From positions 12,234-76,233 of the forward strand of contig NZ_JANRKL010000152.1 of the NCBI RefSeq assembly GCF_033763495.1: a DNA stretch of 64,000 nucleotides. Reading direction: 5' to 3'. Position numbers and translations under genes: made by a program. This document shows, piece after piece, positions 59,860-64,000 of this stretch. This stretch comes from Haliscomenobacter sp033763495. Its GTDB lineage: Bacteria; Bacteroidota; Bacteroidia; Chitinophagales; Saprospiraceae. How positions within the stretch are numbered: the stretch's first letter is position 1; each line of letters begins with the position of its first letter. The notes beneath the pieces are model-generated. The model saw nothing but the letters and a program-made list of their open reading frames with translations. It was not told where the DNA came from and made no database searches.

Positions 59860-60608
59860 AGCTTGAAAATTATTACGACCGAATCGACCAGTACCATGCT
59901 GGGGAATTGTCGACAGGAGATCGTCAGAACTTTGAACGGGAACTCGGCAGCAACGAGGAGTTGCGCCAGGCTGAAGAATTATACCGCTTGAGTTTGAGCG
60001 CATTGGATTATGGCGTAGAAGAAAGCCTGCGTAAAGACTTAAAGCAATGGGAAAAGGAAGGCAATCGGGCGGCTTCTGGTGGCCGGATCATTAACTTTCG
60101 GCGCAGTATTTTTATTCTGGGTGCTGCTGCTGCTGTTTTGTTGTTGGTATTTTTTGCTCGCCCATTTTTGATGCCTGCGCCAAGTGGAGATGAATTGTTT
60201 GCCAGCTATTACAAAGCCGATGATCCACGTATCATCCGCGGCGGTTCAGTTCCACAAAATGCTTTAACCGCAGCTAAAAAGGCTTTGGCTGAAGAAAGTT
60301 ATGCCGATGCAATTGAAGACTTTTCCCGGATTCCTGAAGGTGACCCCTTGTATGTGGAGGCCCAATATTACCTGGGCCATGCATTGGTAGGTTTGAAAAA
60401 CTACAGTGCTGCTAAAAAAGCTTTTGCGATCGCCGCAGATTCCAACGAATCCAAATTTAATGAAAAAGGCGAGTGGAATTATATTTTGACTTGCCTGAAA
60501 CTGGGACCAATGGATGCTGCTGTTGAATCAAAATTAAAAACCATCGCGCAGGATAAGGGGAGTTCTTTCAACGAGCAAGCGCGTGAAATCATGAAGAAGA
60601 TGAAGTAA
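59856..60608 (+). CDS. Membrane TPR protein, candidate anti-sigma partner
   Basis: 250 residues. A cytosolic N-terminus (about 1-85, MKLENYYDRIDQYHAGELST, GDRQNFERELGSNEELRQAE) resembles the short helical head of Bacteroidota anti-sigma-like proteins. One membrane helix follows (SIFILGAAAAVLLLVFFARPF), then a periplasmic part with two or three TPRs (NALTAAKKALAEESYADAIE, AQYYLGHALVGLKNYSAAKK). It overlaps the sigma factor gene by 4 bp. The layout suggests sequestration of the sigma factor at the membrane, with the TPRs as periplasmic sensor. The zinc-type anti-sigma HxxxCxxC motif is absent. A terminator follows. Confidence 0.75.
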   Translation: MKLENYYDRIDQYHAGELSTGDRQNFERELGSNEELRQAEELYRLSLSALDYGVEESLRKDLKQWEKEGNRAASGGRIINFRRSIFILGAAAAVLLLVFFARPFLMPAPSGDELFASYYKADDPRIIRGGSVPQNALTAAKKALAEESYADAIEDFSRIPEGDPLYVEAQYYLGHALVGLKNYSAAKKAFAIAADSNESKFNEKGEWNYILTCLKLGPMDAAVESKLKTIAQDKGSSFNEQAREIMKKMK

Positions 60609-60625
60609 ATCTTTACACGATAAAT

Positions 60626-60667
60626 AAGGTTTCAAGGTTAAGCCAAACCTTGGAACCTTTTATTTTT
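60626..60667. terminator. Bidirectional Rho-independent terminator
   Basis: AAGGTTTCAAGGTT (60626-60639) pairs with AACCTTGGAACCTT (60646-60659), one wobble, six-nt loop, then TTATTTTT on the plus strand. It lies between the convergent TPR and Uma2 genes; the Uma2 stop falls in the T-run. Confidence 0.8.
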
Positions 60668-61256
60668 CCTCCTGTGTTTCCTCTCCAAATATATGCCCTA
60701 GCTCCAATTCAAATCCGGTCAATACCGTCGAGCTGATTTTTCCAGTGATTTCCTGTAGGTCGTGCAACACGTATTTGTCTTCTTGCATGATGTAAATTTC
60801 AATGCCTTTATTCAGTGGATCAACCAACCAATATTCCCGAACGGCAAAACGTTCGCAAAGGTCTTTTTTGATGACGCGATCTTTTTTGACAGTACCTGGT
60901 GAGATGATTTCAACAACCAAATCGGGTGCCCCTTTAATGTAGTCATCATCTTCGATTAAAAAACTGCGCTCATTGCTGATGAAGGCTAAATCAGGTTGAA
61001 AGGCATTGTGCTCGTCGAGATTGAGGTCGACCGGGGCGGAGAAGATCTCGCCTAACTTTTTTTCCTCAATGTAAGCATCCATTTTTCCCAATAATTTGCG
61101 GCTGATGCGCTGGTGGATTAGGCTGGGGGCTGATCTTTTCATAATTTCTCCATCAAAAAGTTCGTAGATAAACAGGTCATCGTCGGCGAGTTCTAATTCG
61201 CGGAACGTTTCCCAGTTTACCTTCTCAATTTTTGAATCAGCAAGAATAATGGCCAT
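60660..61256 (-). CDS. Uma2-family (DUF820) PD-(D/E)XK nuclease-like protein
   Basis: 198 residues, ATG at 61256. Restriction-endonuclease fold: FIYELFDGEIMKRSAPSLIH (start of the core, E and D), VDLNLDEHNAFQPDLAFISN with the PD motif, then GAPDLVVEIISPGT with the E-x-I core and a following lysine region (KKDRVIKKDLCERFAVREYW). The catalytic Asp/Glu and Lys appear present, so activity is possible. Uma2 proteins are mostly solitary and abundant in Bacteroidota and Cyanobacteria, often of unknown role. Confidence 0.9.
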   Translation of the reverse strand: MAIILADSKIEKVNWETFRELELADDDLFIYELFDGEIMKRSAPSLIHQRISRKLLGKMDAYIEEKKLGEIFSAPVDLNLDEHNAFQPDLAFISNERSFLIEDDDYIKGAPDLVVEIISPGTVKKDRVIKKDLCERFAVREYWLVDPLNKGIEIYIMQEDKYVLHDLQEITGKISSTVLTGFELELGHIFGEETQEEK

Positions 61257-61328
61257 AGTGTATTTGTTTCGATGTCCAATTTAAAGCTTTTTTCGAATAA
61301 ATGAGCTCAAAAATTTACATTTGCACAC

Positions 61329-62537
61329 ATGCAAACCCAACAGATTTTTGACCAGATCACCCAAGCCAGTATCCAGCTCATCCTGCATGAGCCTTTCTAC
61401 GGGCATGTGCTGACGGGATTGGTCAAGGAGCTCAATGTTGAGATTCCAAGCTTGTCATTGGGGGTAAATGCCAATAAAACGCCCAAACTCGCCATCAATC
61501 CAACCTACTGGCAAGAGGAATTGAATACCCCAGCGCAACGACTCGGCGCACTCAAACACGAAGTGTTACACCTGGTGTTCGGGCATCTACTGCGAGAACA
61601 GGATTTTGCCAACATTCGCATCTTTCACCTAGCTGCCGATTTGGTGGTGAATCAATATTTGAGCCCTGAGCAACTCAACCCAGCTTCACTCACCTTGAGC
61701 CTCTTCCCCGAACTGGATTTGCAGCCCTTTCGCCCGGTAGAATTCTACTACGAAGAACTGTCCAGCGCCTGGAACAAAACCCTACGCCGCGGTCAAATCA
61801 TCAGCCCGAAACTATCCAACTTGATGGCAGCAGGCACTGGTCCATTGGCTGGGCATGATTTATGGCAAAATGAGGTAGCTACCCTGAGTGCTGCTGAAAA
61901 AAAGGTGCTGGCGACTGGAATACAGCAGATTGTGCAAAATGCCCTTCAACGGGTGGGAGCCAAAGGCCGAGGCAGTTTGCCGGGGGCTTTACAAACTCAG
62001 TTGAACCAATTGGTAACAAAGCCGGAGCCCGCTTTGGATTGGCGACGTTTCTTGCGGCTCTTTGTTGGAGCCGGGCAACGTACTTTTTTGCAAAATACCA
62101 TCCGCAAACCTTCCCGGCGCTACGGCGTCAATCCGGGTTTGCGCATCCGCAACAAACACAAATTGCTCATTGCCCTGGATACTTCGGCGAGTATTGCCGA
62201 TGCTGAAATCCAGGCTTTTTTTCAGGAGATCCAGCAAATTTGGCGCTTGGGCACCGAAATTTTTATCCTGGAATGCGACACCCAAATCAACAATGCCTAT
62301 ATTTATCGGGGTACAACTCCGACAGTGGTTGCTGGTCGTGGGGGCACCCATTTTGATGCCGCCATCAATTATGCCAATCAACGGTCGGATGCTGATGCAG
62401 TGGTGTATTTCACCGATGGATTGGGCCCTGCACCAAGTTTGCTTTGCCGAAAGCCGCTGTTGTGGATGATCAGTGGTGGAAAACAGGGTGGAGATGGGCA
62501 ATGGGAACATTTGCCAGGAAGAAAAATAAACATGTGA
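61329..62537 (+). CDS. Metallopeptidase-like / VWA domain protein (DUF2201)
   Basis: 402 residues, ATG at 61329. The N-terminal domain has the zinc-binding motif KHEVLHLVFGHLL (HEVLH, residues 77-81, further His86) and FHLAADLVVNQYL. The C-terminal VWA domain (about 275-395) has an intact MIDAS: DTSAS (284-288), RGGTHFDAA (Thr340) and FTDGLG (Asp363). This is the DUF2201/VWA type that pairs with MoxR-like ATPases; the AAA+ partner is the gene at 62763. A TACATTTG -7-like sequence lies 6 nt before the ATG, which would mean a leaderless mRNA if real. A MITE-like element separates it from the ATPase gene. Confidence 0.88.
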   Translation: MQTQQIFDQITQASIQLILHEPFYGHVLTGLVKELNVEIPSLSLGVNANKTPKLAINPTYWQEELNTPAQRLGALKHEVLHLVFGHLLREQDFANIRIFHLAADLVVNQYLSPEQLNPASLTLSLFPELDLQPFRPVEFYYEELSSAWNKTLRRGQIISPKLSNLMAAGTGPLAGHDLWQNEVATLSAAEKKVLATGIQQIVQNALQRVGAKGRGSLPGALQTQLNQLVTKPEPALDWRRFLRLFVGAGQRTFLQNTIRKPSRRYGVNPGLRIRNKHKLLIALDTSASIADAEIQAFFQEIQQIWRLGTEIFILECDTQINNAYIYRGTTPTVVAGRGGTHFDAAINYANQRSDADAVVYFTDGLGPAPSLLCRKPLLWMISGGKQGGDGQWEHLPGRKINM

Positions 62538-62581
62538 AACGCAAAAATATGAGTCACCCCGAATTTTTCATAAACACTACA

Positions 62582-62709
62582 AAAGCGACATTTCTTTATC
62601 ACAAAGGAAAAAAAGAGGACACAAAGGACACAAAGCGAAGCGCCGTCTACGTCTAACTCTGTGTCCTTTGTGTTTCTTTGTGCTTTCTTTGTGAAAATTA
62701 TGTCGCTTT
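62582..62709. repeat. MITE-like inverted-repeat element, copy 3 (short form, 128 bp)
   Basis: Ends AAAGCGACA (62582-62590) and TGTCGCTTT (62701-62709), with CACAAAGGACAC-type left and complementary right sub-terminal regions as in the copies at 4607 and 46596, but the central about 60 bp is missing. The flanks (62549-62569 and about 62717-62735, both with CCCGAATTTTT in inverted order) extend the symmetry. It sits between the VWA gene and the MoxR gene. Confidence 0.75.
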
Positions 62710-62762
62710 GGAATTATTCTAAAAATTCGGGATGATCATGTTTTTGCTTCTCTACGAAGGAT

Positions 62763-63863
62763 ATGCACAACTACCAATACTACGGAACCAAAGTAAATGC
62801 TACGGAGCTTAGCCGTTTCATCCAACACATCTTCCAAACCAATCAGCTGCTGGAAGGGGAGGGGAAACGCAAATCACCCATCTGCATCTGGGGTCGCCAT
62901 GGCATTGGTAAAACCGAGATCGTCGAGAATCTGGCCCGGCAAAACGGCTACCAATACGCCTACATCGCCCCGGCTCAATTTGAAGAAATGGGGGATTTGG
63001 TGGGCATGCCCGCCATTGAGGGGGAGCGCACCGTTTTTCGTGCGCCGGCCTGGGTTCCTGATGTTCCTGGCCCCGGCATTTTGTTGATCGACGACGTCAA
63101 CCGCGCCGATGAACGCATCCTGCGCGGCATTATGCAGTTGTTGCAAAACCATGAATTGATCAGTTGGCAATTGCCGCCCCAATGGCAAATCATCCTGACC
63201 GCCAACCCCGACGGCGGAGATTATTCGGTCACCCCCATGGATGATGCGATGCTGACCCGGATGTTGCACGTAACCCTGGAATTTGACCTCAAAACCTGGG
63301 TGCAATGGGCCGAACAAAACGAAGTGGATGCCCGAGGGATCAATTTTGCACTGCTCTATCCCGAAATCATCACCGGGCAACGCACCACTCCGCGCACCTT
63401 GGTGCAGTTTTTTGAAGCCATTAAGTCAATCAAAGACCTGAGTGCCAACCTGGGCCTGGTGCGCATTTTGGCCGACTCCTGCCTGGATGAACAAAGCGCC
63501 ACGGCTTTTATCTCTTTTGTCAACCACAACCTGAGCGAGTTGATTACCCCGGAGCAAATTTGTAATGCGCAGGATTTTGAAAAAGAGGTCTTTTTGCCAT
63601 TTCAAAAAATGGTGGTCAAGCAGCCAATTCGTGTGGACATCATCGCAGCCTTGTGTACCCGGCTGGCCAATTATTTGCTGCAAGATGCTCAAACACTGAG
63701 TTCTTTACAACTCAATAATTTGAAGGCTTTTTTAAAAATTGACTTTATTCCCAATGATATTCGGTTTACTTTATTGAAGGATTTGACTTCGGGCGGTCAG
63801 GCGGGTTTGAAGGGTTTATTGGCGGATGTGGAATTGGGGAAGTTGTTGTTGAAGCAGATGTAA
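62763..63863 (+). CDS. MoxR-type AAA+ ATPase
   Basis: 366 residues. Walker A GRHGIGKT (residues 44-51), Walker B GILLIDDVNRAD (about 105-116), sensor I region IILTANPDGGDYSV and an arginine finger/sensor region DDAMLTRMLHVTLEFD are intact. MoxR ATPases act as chaperones that activate or assemble partners, usually VWA proteins. The gene upstream encodes the expected VWA/metallopeptidase partner, here placed before rather than after the ATPase. C-terminal helices extend to residue 366. Confidence 0.93.
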   Translation: MHNYQYYGTKVNATELSRFIQHIFQTNQLLEGEGKRKSPICIWGRHGIGKTEIVENLARQNGYQYAYIAPAQFEEMGDLVGMPAIEGERTVFRAPAWVPDVPGPGILLIDDVNRADERILRGIMQLLQNHELISWQLPPQWQIILTANPDGGDYSVTPMDDAMLTRMLHVTLEFDLKTWVQWAEQNEVDARGINFALLYPEIITGQRTTPRTLVQFFEAIKSIKDLSANLGLVRILADSCLDEQSATAFISFVNHNLSELITPEQICNAQDFEKEVFLPFQKMVVKQPIRVDIIAALCTRLANYLLQDAQTLSSLQLNNLKAFLKIDFIPNDIRFTLLKDLTSGGQAGLKGLLADVELGKLLLKQM

Positions 63864-63923
63864 AAGTATTTTTTCTCAAATTTTTATATATTTAAGCCCA
63901 GCACCAACACAACCCAAGTACTT

Positions 63924-64000
63924 ATGACTGAAACATTAAACCCTGTTTCAAAAGAACTCGATTGGGCAAACATCATCGATAGCATTGAAGCTGAAAAATG
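63924..64000 (+). CDS. Unidentified gene, N-terminal fragment
   Basis: An ATG at 63924 starts a frame that stays open to the window end: MTETLNPVSKELDWANIIDS then IEAEK. The window ends inside it. No recognisable motif in 25 residues. It is 60 bp downstream of the MoxR gene in the same direction and could be part of that transcript. Confidence 0.5.
   Translation, partial: MTETLNPVSKELDWANIIDSIEAEK

Overview
The window looks like a chromosomal segment of a Bacteroidota bacterium, most probably a Saprospiraceae-type (Haliscomenobacter/Lewinella-like) organism. Evidence from the sequence: a SusC/SusD pair, a surface protein with a gliding-associated (CHU_C, type IX secretion type B) C-terminus, a GldM C-terminal-like protein, Bacteroidota-style promoters (TTTG, about 20 nt, TAnnTTTG), many short lipoproteins, and Roco and CHAT proteins. 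The genus is inference. No plasmid, phage, CRISPR or transposase gene is visible. Several genes start with TTG or GTG.

Layout. 0-8 kb: end of a SusC/SusD locus, a lipoprotein, and a translationally coupled PadR regulator plus MacB/FtsX-type ABC permease. 8-12 kb: a nested inverted repeat followed by a membrane-anchored LRR-Roc-COR (Roco) GTPase with recently amplified LRR units. 12-21 kb: class III aminotransferase, GNAT acetyltransferase, PurE, a DUF1624 membrane acyltransferase, a Nudix-fold regulator, and a beta-oxidation pair (thiolase plus HAD/enoyl-CoA hydratase). 21-25 kb: a NYN-RNase/cold-shock fusion and an exbB-exbD-exbD-tonB operon that could energise SusC-type receptors. 25-36 kb: housekeeping genes (folC, SMUG-like glycosylase, ubiX, FKBP, trmD, TerC, DedA, an ATP-grasp ligase) separated by conspicuous hairpin repeats, plus an overlooked 30-residue membrane peptide gene with its own promoter and terminator. 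36-52 kb: large secreted or lipoprotein enzymes (YncE/phosphoesterase fusion, FGE-like fusion, DUF885), a second MacB-type permease, a voltage-gated K+ channel and the type IX secretion substrate.

52-64 kb: tRNA-Gly(GCC), an AEC transporter whose reading frame has absorbed two copies of a perfect 28-bp palindrome, a Tat-exported HisC-like aminotransferase, then a regulatory and protease cluster. That cluster has a signal-peptide TPR-CHAT (caspase-like) protein followed by a stand-alone GldM C-terminal-domain protein, divergent from an ECF sigma factor overlapping a membrane TPR protein. After it come a Uma2 nuclease-like gene and a metallopeptidase/VWA protein paired with a MoxR-type AAA ATPase.

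The most unusual material is (i) the CHAT/GldM-C/sigma/TPR cluster, (ii) the membrane-tethered Roco protein, (iii) the small membrane peptide gene at 26.4 kb, (iv) three copies of a 130-190 bp MITE-like element, and (v) palindromes that have become protein-coding in the AEC transporter.
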